Assembly (NCBI RefSeq): GCF_937906905.1
Contig: NZ_CALERY010000018.1
Coordinates: 1-12,383, forward strand
Direction of reading: 5' to 3'
DNA: 12,383 bases
Source: an uncultured Helicobacter sp.
GTDB lineage: Bacteria > Campylobacterota > Campylobacteria > Campylobacterales > Helicobacteraceae
Positions within the stretch are counted from its first letter, which is position 1. The number at the start of each line of letters is the position of its first letter. The translations under genes and the position numbers were made by a program. The notes under the pieces were generated by a model, which did no database searches, had not been told where the DNA came from, and was given only the letters and a program-made list of their open reading frames with translations. Below, piece by piece: positions 1-6,866 of this stretch.

Positions 1-879
1 GGGAGCTTTGAAGAAGTGCGAAACGCGGTAAGCCACGCTTTCATTGATGGCGGGGCGTTGCGGACATATCGCCACGCGCCAAACACAGGCTCACGCAAAA
101 GCTGGGCGGCAGGAGATGCAAGCTCAAGGGGCGTAAATCTAGCTTTGAAAGCATTAAGTGGAGAAATGGGCTATCCAAGTGCGTTAAGTGCGGAATTCTG
201 GGGATTTGAAGATGTGAAAATGAAAGGCAAAAAGCTCACTATCCCGCAAGAATTTGGCAGCTATGTAATGGAAAATGTGCTGTTTAAAATCAGCTTCCCA
301 GCGGAGTTCCACGCGCAAACTGCCGTAGAATGTGCCTTGAAACTGCATAATGAAGTAAAAGACAGACTAGATTCTATTGAAAAAATTGTGATTACCACGC
401 AAGAATCTGGACATAGAATCATCAACAAAGTCGGTGAGCTTGCAAACCCTGCTGATAGGGATCACTGCATTCAGTATATGGTGGCTGTGCCGCTTGTGTT
501 TGGGCGATTGAGCGCTGAAGATTATGAAGATTCTGTGGCGAGTGATAAACGCATTGACGCCCTGCGTGATAAGATGGTAGTAGAAGTAGATGATCGCTAC
601 ACGCGTGAGTATTTAGAGGCGGATAAACGCTCCATCGCCAATGCAGTGCAGATTTTCTACAAAGATGGCAGCAAGAGCGAAAAGGTAGAAGTGGAGTATC
701 CTATCGGGCATAAACGCAGAAGGGCTGAAGGAATCCCTGTGCTTGTGGCGAAGTTTGAACGCAATATCACTCTAAAACTTAGCCCCAAAAAATGCGAGCA
801 GATTAAGGCAGTGTGTGAAAATCAAGCCAAGCTAGAATCTATGGCGTTTAATGAATTTAGCGATTTATTTGCGTTGTAG
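1..879 (+). CDS. prpD: 2-methylcitrate dehydratase PrpD, C-terminal part (5' end outside window)
   Basis: PrpD dehydrates 2-methylcitrate to 2-methyl-cis-aconitate in the cytoplasmic methylcitrate cycle, which disposes of propionate/propionyl-CoA. The frame is open from base 1 (G-S-F-E-E-V-R-N-A-V), so the GTG at 16 is internal and the gene is cut by the window edge. About 292 residues remain of a family usually near 480. They align closely, from memory, with the C-terminal part of E. coli PrpD: conserved stretches include ALRTYRHAPNTGSRKSWAAG, GEMGYPSAL, GSYVMENVLFKISFPAEFH, NPADRDHCIQYMVA, DKRIDALR and VEYPIGHKRRR, and the ends match (NEFSDLFAL against NEYLDLYVI). The catalytic N-terminal half is not visible. 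No other prp genes lie in the window; any partners would be upstream. It is followed by mcrB on the same strand after 159 bases. Confidence 0.95.
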   Translation, partial: GSFEEVRNAVSHAFIDGGALRTYRHAPNTGSRKSWAAGDASSRGVNLALKALSGEMGYPSALSAEFWGFEDVKMKGKKLTIPQEFGSYVMENVLFKISFPAEFHAQTAVECALKLHNEVKDRLDSIEKIVITTQESGHRIINKVGELANPADRDHCIQYMVAVPLVFGRLSAEDYEDSVASDKRIDALRDKMVVEVDDRYTREYLEADKRSIANAVQIFYKDGSKSEKVEVEYPIGHKRRRAEGIPVLVAKFERNITLKLSPKKCEQIKAVCENQAKLESMAFNEFSDLFAL

Positions 880-920
880 TTTTTATATTTGATATTTTGA
901 GTCAAAGCTATCTTGCCTAA

Positions 921-961
921 TCTATCATCATGACTTAGCTTTGGTAAGGCATGATGATAGA
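921..961 (+). repeat. Imperfect hairpin between prpD and mcrB
   Basis: Arms 921-937 and 945-961 pair at 16 of 17 positions: 12 consecutive base pairs, one A/G mismatch, then 4 more, closing a 7-base loop (GCTTTGG). It starts 42 bases after the prpD stop. No T-run follows on either strand, so it is not a standard intrinsic terminator. An upstream 8-mer at 903-910 (CAAAGCTA) is exactly complementary to 936-943, which covers the loop and the upper 3' side of the 5' arm, so an alternative pairing exists. It could be an mRNA 3' end/stability element for prpD, an operator, or a leader structure for mcrB. The function is inferred, not shown. Confidence 0.6.
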
Positions 962-1009
962 CAATTCCCCATATATAATCATATTTTAGATTTTTTATGG
1001 CTATGATGT

Positions 1010-1018
1010 TGGGATAAT
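1010..1018 (+). promoter_or_regulatory. Possible extended -10 element for mcrBC
   Basis: TGGGATAAT fits TGn followed by a -10-like GATAAT (1013-1018). A perfect TATAAT also occurs at 974-979, 60 bases before the mcrB start, and is an equally good candidate. Neither has a clear -35, which is common for Campylobacterota housekeeping promoters. The downstream element would give a leader of only about 14 bases, and the upstream one about 55. The start site cannot be decided from sequence. Confidence 0.3.
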
Positions 1019-1038
1019 TTTTGTAACAAGGAGCAAAA

Positions 1039-3153
1039 ATGCAGTGGCTTAGTGATGAAAGAGAAAGGTTTAAGAATGCAATTAGGGAGTTGATAAAACA
1101 GGTTGATGATTGTATTGCAAGAGATAAGAGGACAAAGCTGGGCAAGATAAGCTGTGAAGGAACGATAGCTCAAGTAGCAAAAGAATTGTTAAGTTTTATG
1201 ACAAATTATCAATATAGATTGAAGGTAGGTATTGGTAATGGAGGAGGGTTCCTTAATGATGATAGTTGGTTTATTTTTGCACCTGAAAAGATATTTAATA
1301 GTAATTACATAAATGGTGATAAATTAACGCCACGACAGGGTATTTATATCTATATTGCGTATGGCGGCTATCTGGAAAATAAGCCATATTTGGAGCTTTC
1401 TTTTGGGTTTCCACAGGCAGATATTGACAACTCTCGGTGTAAGGCTGTAAATATAATGGAAAAACAATTAGAAAAATATAACCATAAATACAAAAAAGAT
1501 GATTCTCAATTAGACACAATAGTAGATGATTTTATAGAAATGTGTAAATATTTTGACTCGTTTGAAGCCGATGATTTTAGAAAAGAAAATAATGTAAGTG
1601 TTACAGACAATCTACATAGACAAGATTCTCCGCAGTCTTCACGCGATATCCCACTCAATCAAATTCTTTATGGACCGCCGGGGACGGGGAAAACTTACCA
1701 CTCTATCAACAAGGCTTTAGAGATTTTGCAAAGTTATGGGCAGCTAATCCCAGAATCTCGAAAAGAGCAAAAAGAGCTTTTTGATAAATTTAGACAAAAC
1801 GGGCAAATCGGCTTTGTAACCTTTCATCAAAGCTATGGCTACGAGGAGTTTGTAGAGGGGATTAAGCCTAGCCTTAGCGGCGAGATAGAGTCTAGCAATG
1901 TGCGCTATGAGATAAAAAATGGGATTTTCAAAACAATGTGCGAGCGCGCGTTAGAAAACTACACAAACTCCCAAAAAGAGCTTTCTGCGCTACAAAAAGA
2001 CTATGAGCTTGATGAGCTGCTTGAAGCGTATGCAGAATATGTAGAGCGTGAGCTTGACGAGGAAAGAGAGCCAGATTTTATCACTAGTGGCTGGAAGACA
2101 AAAATGAAAATCGTAGGCGTGCATCGCTTGCAAAATGGAGAATTTAAGTCAATCAAAATAGGGGCAAAGGTGGGTGCAGATTCTACGCAAAGCCTTGCTA
2201 AAGAAGTCATCAAGCGTGATTATGAGAGATTTAAAAGTGGCGAGATTAAAGATTGGAATGATGTGAAGCCAAGCTACGAGTCAAAATCCCATAGACACGG
2301 CAATGCAGGATACTATATAACGCTTTATAAAGCTATAGCAGATTTTGAGAACTCTAAATTTTGGCAGCCAACGCAAGCCCCCACTCAAAAAGAGAAGAAA
2401 AAGCCCTATATTCTCATCATTGATGAAATCAATCGTGGGAATATTTCTAAGATTTTAGGCGAGCTCATCACCCTGCTAGAGCCTAGCAAACGCATAGGCT
2501 CGGAGGAGGAGCTGCGCGTGAGATTGCCTTATAGTGGTGATGAGTTTGATAGAGAAAATGGCGGGTTTGGCGTGCCGCAAAATCTCTACATTATCGGCAC
2601 GATGAATACTGCTGATAGAAGTATCGCTCTGCTTGATACTGCGCTGCGTAGGCGGTTTGAGTTTATAGAAATGCTGCCAAATCCAAAAGAGCTAGAAAAA
2701 ATCTCTTGTGATGATGGAGAAATAGACTTAAAAGAGCTTTTAAAAGCAATGAATAATCGCATAGAATTTTTACTTGATAGAGAGCGGACGATAGGGCATA
2801 GCTTCTTTTTTGAAAAAGCTGTGGAAAGGGGAATTGAGCAGTATGAGCTAACGCTCACAGATTTAAAAGCTGTGTTTAAAAACAAGATTCTGCCGCTATT
2901 ACAAGAGTATTTCTATGATGATTATGCCAAGATAAATGCAGTGCTAAATGATAATGGAATGATAAAATCCCAAACGCAACAAGATTTAGGCATAAAGCTA
3001 GATGATGAATTTGTAGATAGCCAAAAGAAAGTGTGGAGCATTACAGATTCTAGTAGCTGGGCGCAATGGCAATTTCAAAAAATATACGACACTAATGCAA
3101 AGCCTGCAGAATCTAAAGAAAGCCCAGAATCTAGTAATGAGCCAAGCGAATAA
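1039..3153 (+). CDS. mcrB: McrB-type AAA+ GTPase restriction subunit with DUF3578-like N-terminal domain
   Basis: This is the motor and DNA-recognition subunit of a McrBC restriction complex; family members hydrolyse GTP, translocate on DNA and activate the McrC nuclease. The ATG follows AAGGAG (1028-1033) by 5 bases. Residues 1-150 resemble the MrcB_N/DUF3578 type of recognition domain (GIGNGGGF at 64-71, later YLELSFGF at 117-124). The AAA+ module has Walker A GPPGTGKT (212-219), the family block FVTFHQSYGYEEFVEG (259-274), Walker B IIDEINRGN (460-468) and MNTADRSIALLD (522-533), whose NTAD matches the guanine-specificity motif of E. coli McrB. About 250 residues separate Walker A and B, much more than in E. 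coli McrB, because of a charged insertion around 305-445. The C-terminal tail (from about 685) is rich in Ser, Pro and Glu. The first ~190 codons are near 32% G+C against about 43% in the AAA+ part. The modification recognised cannot be read from sequence. Confidence 0.9.
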   Translation: MQWLSDERERFKNAIRELIKQVDDCIARDKRTKLGKISCEGTIAQVAKELLSFMTNYQYRLKVGIGNGGGFLNDDSWFIFAPEKIFNSNYINGDKLTPRQGIYIYIAYGGYLENKPYLELSFGFPQADIDNSRCKAVNIMEKQLEKYNHKYKKDDSQLDTIVDDFIEMCKYFDSFEADDFRKENNVSVTDNLHRQDSPQSSRDIPLNQILYGPPGTGKTYHSINKALEILQSYGQLIPESRKEQKELFDKFRQNGQIGFVTFHQSYGYEEFVEGIKPSLSGEIESSNVRYEIKNGIFKTMCERALENYTNSQKELSALQKDYELDELLEAYAEYVERELDEEREPDFITSGWKTKMKIVGVHRLQNGEFKSIKIGAKVGADSTQSLAKEVIKRDYERFKSGEIKDWNDVKPSYESKSHRHGNAGYYITLYKAIADFENSKFWQPTQAPTQKEKKKPYILIIDEINRGNISKILGELITLLEPSKRIGSEEELRVRLPYSGDEFDRENGGFGVPQNLYIIGTMNTADRSIALLDTALRRRFEFIEMLPNPKELEKISCDDGEIDLKELLKAMNNRIEFLLDRERTIGHSFFFEKAVERGIEQYELTLTDLKAVFKNKILPLLQEYFYDDYAKINAVLNDNGMIKSQTQQDLGIKLDDEFVDSQKKVWSITDSSSWAQWQFQKIYDTNAKPAESKESPESSNEPSE

Positions 3154-4499
3154 TGAAAAAACTACCAACACTTAGCATACGCGAGTGGGATTATATTGAT
3201 TGGCAAAAAATCGCTAAAGCTCTAGCGGAGCAATCTGCACAAAATTTAGACTCTACATCGAAGGCAAAATTAGAGCAAAAAGCTAAACAAATCTTTAGCG
3301 ATTTGTGCGATTTTGCGATGCAAGAGAGAGCGCGTGATTTGCTAGGATTTAAGGATTCAAACACACTTAAAGCACGACAATATGTAGGCATTATCAGCAC
3401 AAAAAGTGGCTTTTGCGTGGAGATTTTACCAAAGCTCGCTGATTTAGATTCTAAAGCAAATACAGATGAGCAACAAGGAAGCATAAAACAAGCACGCGAA
3501 GTGTTTTTAAAAATGCTAAAAACTCTGCGCGACTCTCCTTTTAAGCACCTTGAGCTTAGTGTGCAAGACATTGCGCGCTATCCGCTTCTTGAAGCGCTTG
3601 TGCTAATGTTTGTGCGTGAGGTAAAGCTGCTTTTGCAAAGGGGATTGCGCTGCGATTATATCAGCATAGAATCCAATCGCAATGTCCTAAAAGGCAGGCT
3701 ACTTTTTAATGAGCATTTGAGGCAAAATTTTATCCACAAGGAGCGATTTTTCACTGCTAGTGATGAATTTAGTGCCAATATCGCACCTAATCGCTTGCTA
3801 AAAACTACGCTACTTTTTCTTGCAAACCAGGGCTTTAGCCCAAAGACACAAAGCCAGATTCTCGCTCTGCTGCTATATTTTGATGAGATAGATGAAGCCC
3901 AAAATATTGAAGCTGATTTTAGTGTCTGTCCCAATTCTCGCCATTTCAAAGCCTATGAAAATCTACTTGCTTGGTGCAAAGTGTTTTTAAAACACTTGAG
4001 CTTCTGCCCAAGTGGCACAAAAACACGCGCAGATTCTTTGCTTTTTGATATGAATGTGCTATTTGAAAGTTTTGTCGCATGGCATTTGAAAGAGGCAGTA
4101 GAATCTAATGAAATCAATGTGCGCATGCAAGTAAGAGAACAGCTTACACACAGCGCGCAATTTGCAATACGCCCTGATATTGTGCTGGATTTTGCTAATG
4201 ATAAACAAGCAATAATCGCCGATACTAAATATAAGCGTATAGATTGTATGGGCGATATTCAGCATGCAGATTTATATCAAGCGCTAGCCTATCTTAATAC
4301 TTTTGATTGTAAAAATGCCCTGCTTATCTATCCGCAGCTAGAATCTAACAATCAGCAGCCTTTACAAAAGCCAGGACTTGCTTTCAAAAGTTTTAGACTC
4401 CCCCAAGATTCTAGTCCAAAAGCTCATATCTGCGTTTTTAATCTCTTAACCCCAGAAACTTCTGCTAAAGACTTGCTAGCAATTGCTAGAGCGCTTTAG
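3153..4499 (+). CDS. mcrC: McrC-type PD-(D/E)XK nuclease subunit
   Basis: McrC is the nuclease partner that docks on the McrB hexamer and cleaves DNA. Its ATG shares one base with the mcrB stop (TAATG), indicating translational coupling and fixed stoichiometry. At 448 residues it is about 100 longer than E. coli McrC (348). The N-terminal half has a family-like block (ARQYVGIISTKSGFCVEILPKL). The nuclease core is near the C terminus: RPDIVLDF with D342, then IIADTKYK with D357 and K359, followed by DLYQALAYL. This D-(14)-D-x-K arrangement corresponds to D244, D257 and K259 of E. coli McrC (from memory), and all catalytic residues are present, so the enzyme looks active. It ends in a 14-base overlap with convergent rsmE. 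Lack of a nearby methyltransferase favours cutting of modified DNA, but this is inference. Confidence 0.9.
   Translation: MKKLPTLSIREWDYIDWQKIAKALAEQSAQNLDSTSKAKLEQKAKQIFSDLCDFAMQERARDLLGFKDSNTLKARQYVGIISTKSGFCVEILPKLADLDSKANTDEQQGSIKQAREVFLKMLKTLRDSPFKHLELSVQDIARYPLLEALVLMFVREVKLLLQRGLRCDYISIESNRNVLKGRLLFNEHLRQNFIHKERFFTASDEFSANIAPNRLLKTTLLFLANQGFSPKTQSQILALLLYFDEIDEAQNIEADFSVCPNSRHFKAYENLLAWCKVFLKHLSFCPSGTKTRADSLLFDMNVLFESFVAWHLKEAVESNEINVRMQVREQLTHSAQFAIRPDIVLDFANDKQAIIADTKYKRIDCMGDIQHADLYQALAYLNTFDCKNALLIYPQLESNNQQPLQKPGLAFKSFRLPQDSSPKAHICVFNLLTPETSAKDLLAIARAL
4476..4499. repeat. Two palindromes at the convergent mcrC/rsmE junction
   Basis: CTAGCAATTGCTAG (4476-4489) is a perfect 14-base palindrome. 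It abuts and partly overlaps CTAGAGCGCTTTAG (4486-4499), a palindrome except for one pair. The second is exactly the overlap of the two genes, with one TAG stop at each end on opposite strands. A weak hairpin follows (TAGCC 4497-4501 with GGCTA 4507-4511), without a T-run. It may act as a site where the converging transcripts stop, or be a by-product of two genes sharing their ends. Confidence 0.55.
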
Positions 4500-5166
4500 C
4501 CAGCAGGGCTAGCGCAGCAGTCTGTGATCGTAGGATCTGGGGCGTGGCAAAGCGCAGAATCTCACGCCCAGCAAACAGCGCTCGCTCTCTCTGGCTAAAT
4601 CCCCCCTCCGCACCCACCAGCACGCCAGAATCCAGCTTCACACTTTCACTAAGATCACCGCCGATAACCTTGCCGCCAAAGTCCAGCACCTTTGCACTAG
4701 GATAGCACTCTAGGGCTGCTTGCGTGGATTCTAGGATTTCTATCTCACACAGATTGCTGCGCCCGCATTGCTCGCATGAGCTTATGAGAATTTTCTCCAG
4801 CCGCTCCAGGCTAAGCTTCTGCCCGCGCTGGGAGAAATCTGCCCAAAACAAGCTTAGCTTGGTGAGTCCTAACTCGTTAAGCGAGGGGAGAGCTTTTTCA
4901 ATGGTCTTGCTTTGTGTGATCGCCCAGATGAGATGGGATTTTTTGTGTGGGATTATTGGCAAATCAATACTAGATTCTAGGTGTAGAAGTGCATTTTTTT
5001 TGCCAACAGATTCTATAATATAGCCATGCAGCATGCAGTCGCGCAGATTACGCAGGGCTAGACTCTCTCCTGCTCGTGTGCGCCGCGCGGAAACAACATG
5101 CACAAACCCCTCCCCACTAAGCTCGATTCTAGGCGCGCCCGCTTGCCTGTGGTAGAGAAATTGCAC
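4486..5166 (-). CDS. rsmE: 16S rRNA m3U1498 methyltransferase RsmE
   Basis: RsmE methylates N3 of U1498 in 16S rRNA of the small subunit using S-adenosylmethionine; it belongs to the SPOUT (trefoil-knot) family and acts in the cytoplasm. The 226 residues are close to family length. The N terminus (MQFLYH) is the usual beginning of the PUA-like domain. The SPOUT domain shows QSKTIEKALPSLNELG (85-100), a CEQCGR segment (131-136) in place of the common EQ-x-x-R, VGAEGGFSQRE (184-194) and ILRSQTAALAL (211-221); the last two form the cofactor-binding knot. The start codon is GTG, preceded by AGGTGGG within the end of the upstream gene. It lies 8 bases after that membrane-protein gene and is probably cotranscribed with it. 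Its end overlaps convergent mcrC by 14 bases. Confidence 0.93.
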   Translation of the reverse strand: MQFLYHRQAGAPRIELSGEGFVHVVSARRTRAGESLALRNLRDCMLHGYIIESVGKKNALLHLESSIDLPIIPHKKSHLIWAITQSKTIEKALPSLNELGLTKLSLFWADFSQRGQKLSLERLEKILISSCEQCGRSNLCEIEILESTQAALECYPSAKVLDFGGKVIGGDLSESVKLDSGVLVGAEGGFSQRERALFAGREILRFATPQILRSQTAALALLAKAL

Positions 5167-5174
5167 TATCCCAC

Positions 5175-5594
5175 CTACACAATCACTCGCAGACTAAAAA
5201 GCAGCACAAAAATCAGCTCGATACCATATATCCACTTGCAAAAGCGCACAAACCTCGCCATACGCTCCTCGCTTGTTTTGGCAAGCTTTAGCTTTTTTAT
5301 CCGCACGATTTCTGCGACAAATATCCCCACCATGAGCGCTATCATAAGCGCGATTTGCCAGGTCATATACCACTGCCTGCTTGCTAGGATAAATACACCA
5401 GTGAAGCTTCCAATTGCTACAAGCAGAAAAATGATAGGCATGACAAACCAGAGCTTAATGATGACTTTTTGATAGGTTTTGAAAGTGAAAAGCGTGTAAA
5501 GATTGATGATAAGAGGGATAGGGAAAAATGCCATAAAAAACGCATGAAAAAACACCATGTCATTAAAAGCTTTTACAATCATTTCAGTTTCCAT
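5175..5594 (-). CDS. Small four-helix integral membrane protein of unknown function (HP0375-like position)
   Basis: I do not recognise a functional family. The 139-residue product is mostly hydrophobic, with four likely membrane segments at about 11-36, 45-71, 77-98 and 119-137. A positively charged cytoplasmic-type loop (RIKKLKLAKTSEER, about 98-111) lies between the third and fourth. I chose the ATG at 5594 because GGAG stands 7 bases upstream; the frame runs on to about 5957, but that extension lies in the divergent intergenic region and antisense to hemH and is not hydrophobic in the same way. The ATG at 5582 is a weaker alternative. The gene sits immediately upstream of rsmE and divergent from hemH, matching the place of hypothetical gene HP0375 in H. 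pylori as I recall it. A link to heme or cytochrome biogenesis is suggested only by position. Confidence 0.82.
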   Translation of the reverse strand: METEMIVKAFNDMVFFHAFFMAFFPIPLIINLYTLFTFKTYQKVIIKLWFVMPIIFLLVAIGSFTGVFILASRQWYMTWQIALMIALMVGIFVAEIVRIKKLKLAKTSEERMARFVRFCKWIYGIELIFVLLFSLRVIV

Positions 5595-5671
5595 GCTTTT
5601 GCTCCAGTGTCGATGTGATCTAATGTATTGCGCGATTCTCTCGCAGATTGCGCCACTATGCTTGTGCGTTA

Positions 5672-5680
5672 ATTTTAGCA
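5672..5680 (-). promoter_or_regulatory. Possible extended -10 for the membrane protein/rsmE pair
   Basis: On the - strand this reads TGCTAAAAT, a TGn-extended -10 (TAAAAT), about 78 bases upstream of the ATG at 5594. No -35 match is visible. It is close to the oppositely directed -10-like element at 5681-5689, so the two transcripts may share one control region. Confidence 0.35.
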
Positions 5681-5689
5681 TATTATTAT
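5681..5689 (+). promoter_or_regulatory. Possible -10 element for the hemH operon
   Basis: Two overlapping TATTAT hexamers (5681-5686 and 5684-5689) each match TATAAT at five of six positions. They lie about 75 bases before the chosen hemH start, in the 166-base divergent gap. No -35 is evident. This is a candidate only; no operator for a known heme or iron regulator could be recognised. Confidence 0.28.
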
Positions 5690-5760
5690 TGCAGGCGATA
5701 TTTTGGCGATTGTTGGAGTTAATGGGCTTAGGGCGCAAAAGAAGCAATGTAGGGAGTAGT

Positions 5761-6846
5761 ATGGACAAGAGTGTGTGTAAGAATGGGGGGCGTAGTGGTG
5801 AAAGCGGGAAAGCTGCTGTAATACTGCTGAATATGGGCGGACCTACGGATATTTCTGGGGTGGAGGGCTTTTTGCGCAGGATTTTTGCCGATCCGCTGAT
5901 TTTACGGATAAAAAACTCATTTGTGCGTAAAATGGTGGGCTCGCTCATTATCAACAAACGCCTAGAATCTGTGAAGCAAAACTATATGCAAATTGGTGGC
6001 TGCTCCCCACTGCCCGCACACACATTTGCTCTCTGCCAGCAGCTTAGCAAGCTAGATTCTAGCAAGATTTTTACCTATGCTATGCGCTATACTCCGCCTT
6101 TTGCTAGAGATGTGCTTCAAGATTTGCAGGCAAAAGGTGTGCAGGATATTGTGCTTTTTAGCATGTATCCGCAGTTTTCTACCACTACGACGCAATCATC
6201 GCTCCTAGATATCTATGAGAATCTAAAAGCCCTCTCCTATGCCCCGCGTGTAAGCGTGATTGATGAATATCACGCGCATACGCCATTGTATGAGCTTATC
6301 GCCGATACGATTATCCACACCCTAGAGCACGCAAAATCCGCCCAAGATCTTTCAAGCCCTGCTCCCCACTCCCATAGAAACCCCGCTGACTTTACCTTGC
6401 TTCTCTCTGCACACTCCCTCCCGCAGAAAATCGTTGATTCTGGTGATCCGTATGCTAGGCAATGTGAAAAGGGTGTGGAGATTTTGACAGAGGCGCTGGA
6501 ATCTAGAGGCGTGCATTTTGCGAATATAGAGCTTGCCTATCAGTCCAAAGTCGGTCCCATGCGCTGGCTAAACCCCTTTACAAGCGATGTCATCTCGCAT
6601 GCTGGGGGCAAGCGGCTTATTGTCTATCCGCTGGCTTTTACGATTGATAATTCTGAAACCGACTACGAGCTCAATATCCAGTATAGAGAGCTTGCAGCAG
6701 AATCTGGCGTGCTGGAGTATCTTGTCTGCCCATGCTTAAATGCAAGCGAGGGATTTGCACGCATGATTTGCGCACTAGTAGAATCTAAGCTTGCAAGTTT
6801 AGATTCTGTCCCAAGTGTTCCAGAAGTGCCCAAACCCACAGACTAA
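5761..6846 (+). CDS. hemH: Ferrochelatase
   Basis: HemH inserts ferrous iron into protoporphyrin IX, the last step of heme synthesis, usually at the cytoplasmic face of the inner membrane. The chosen ATG gives 361 residues and is preceded by AGGGAG (5751-5756); an in-frame ATG at 5722 with GGAG only 3 bases away is an alternative. Family features are in order: AVILLNMGGPTD near residue 20-31, QIGGCSPL, a YAMRYTPP block, SMYPQFSTTTTQSS, then HSLPQKIVDSGDPY with the catalytic histidine H218, YQSKVGP, and YPLAFTIDNSET with the conserved acid E299. H. pylori HemH, as recalled, is similar throughout. The C-terminal tail (SVPSVPEVPKPTD) is proline-rich and unlike the conserved core. It heads a run with the thioredoxin-like gene and ccsBA, placing heme production next to heme use. 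Confidence 0.95.
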   Translation: MDKSVCKNGGRSGESGKAAVILLNMGGPTDISGVEGFLRRIFADPLILRIKNSFVRKMVGSLIINKRLESVKQNYMQIGGCSPLPAHTFALCQQLSKLDSSKIFTYAMRYTPPFARDVLQDLQAKGVQDIVLFSMYPQFSTTTTQSSLLDIYENLKALSYAPRVSVIDEYHAHTPLYELIADTIIHTLEHAKSAQDLSSPAPHSHRNPADFTLLLSAHSLPQKIVDSGDPYARQCEKGVEILTEALESRGVHFANIELAYQSKVGPMRWLNPFTSDVISHAGGKRLIVYPLAFTIDNSETDYELNIQYRELAAESGVLEYLVCPCLNASEGFARMICALVESKLASLDSVPSVPEVPKPTD

Positions 6847-6866
6847 ACACATTTTAAGGAGATAGT

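Noticed and set aside
16..18. GTG at 16 as the start of prpD
   Set aside because: The frame is open to base 1 and the upstream codons continue the family alignment, so the gene is simply cut by the window edge.
880..1145. Short antisense frames between prpD and mcrB as a control protein or antitoxin for the restriction system
   Set aside because: They overlap the hairpin and the mcrB start, have no good ribosome site and look like chance AT-rich frames.
5557..5760. Upstream extension of the hemH frame to 5557
   Set aside because: It overlaps the divergent gene and control region, and ferrochelatases begin shortly before the AVILLNMGGP block; the ATG at 5761 has AGGGAG upstream.
5595..5957. 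Extension of the membrane-protein frame on the - strand to give a 260-residue protein
   Set aside because: The extra part runs through the divergent intergenic region and antisense to the conserved start of hemH; a good ribosome site precedes the internal ATG at 5594.
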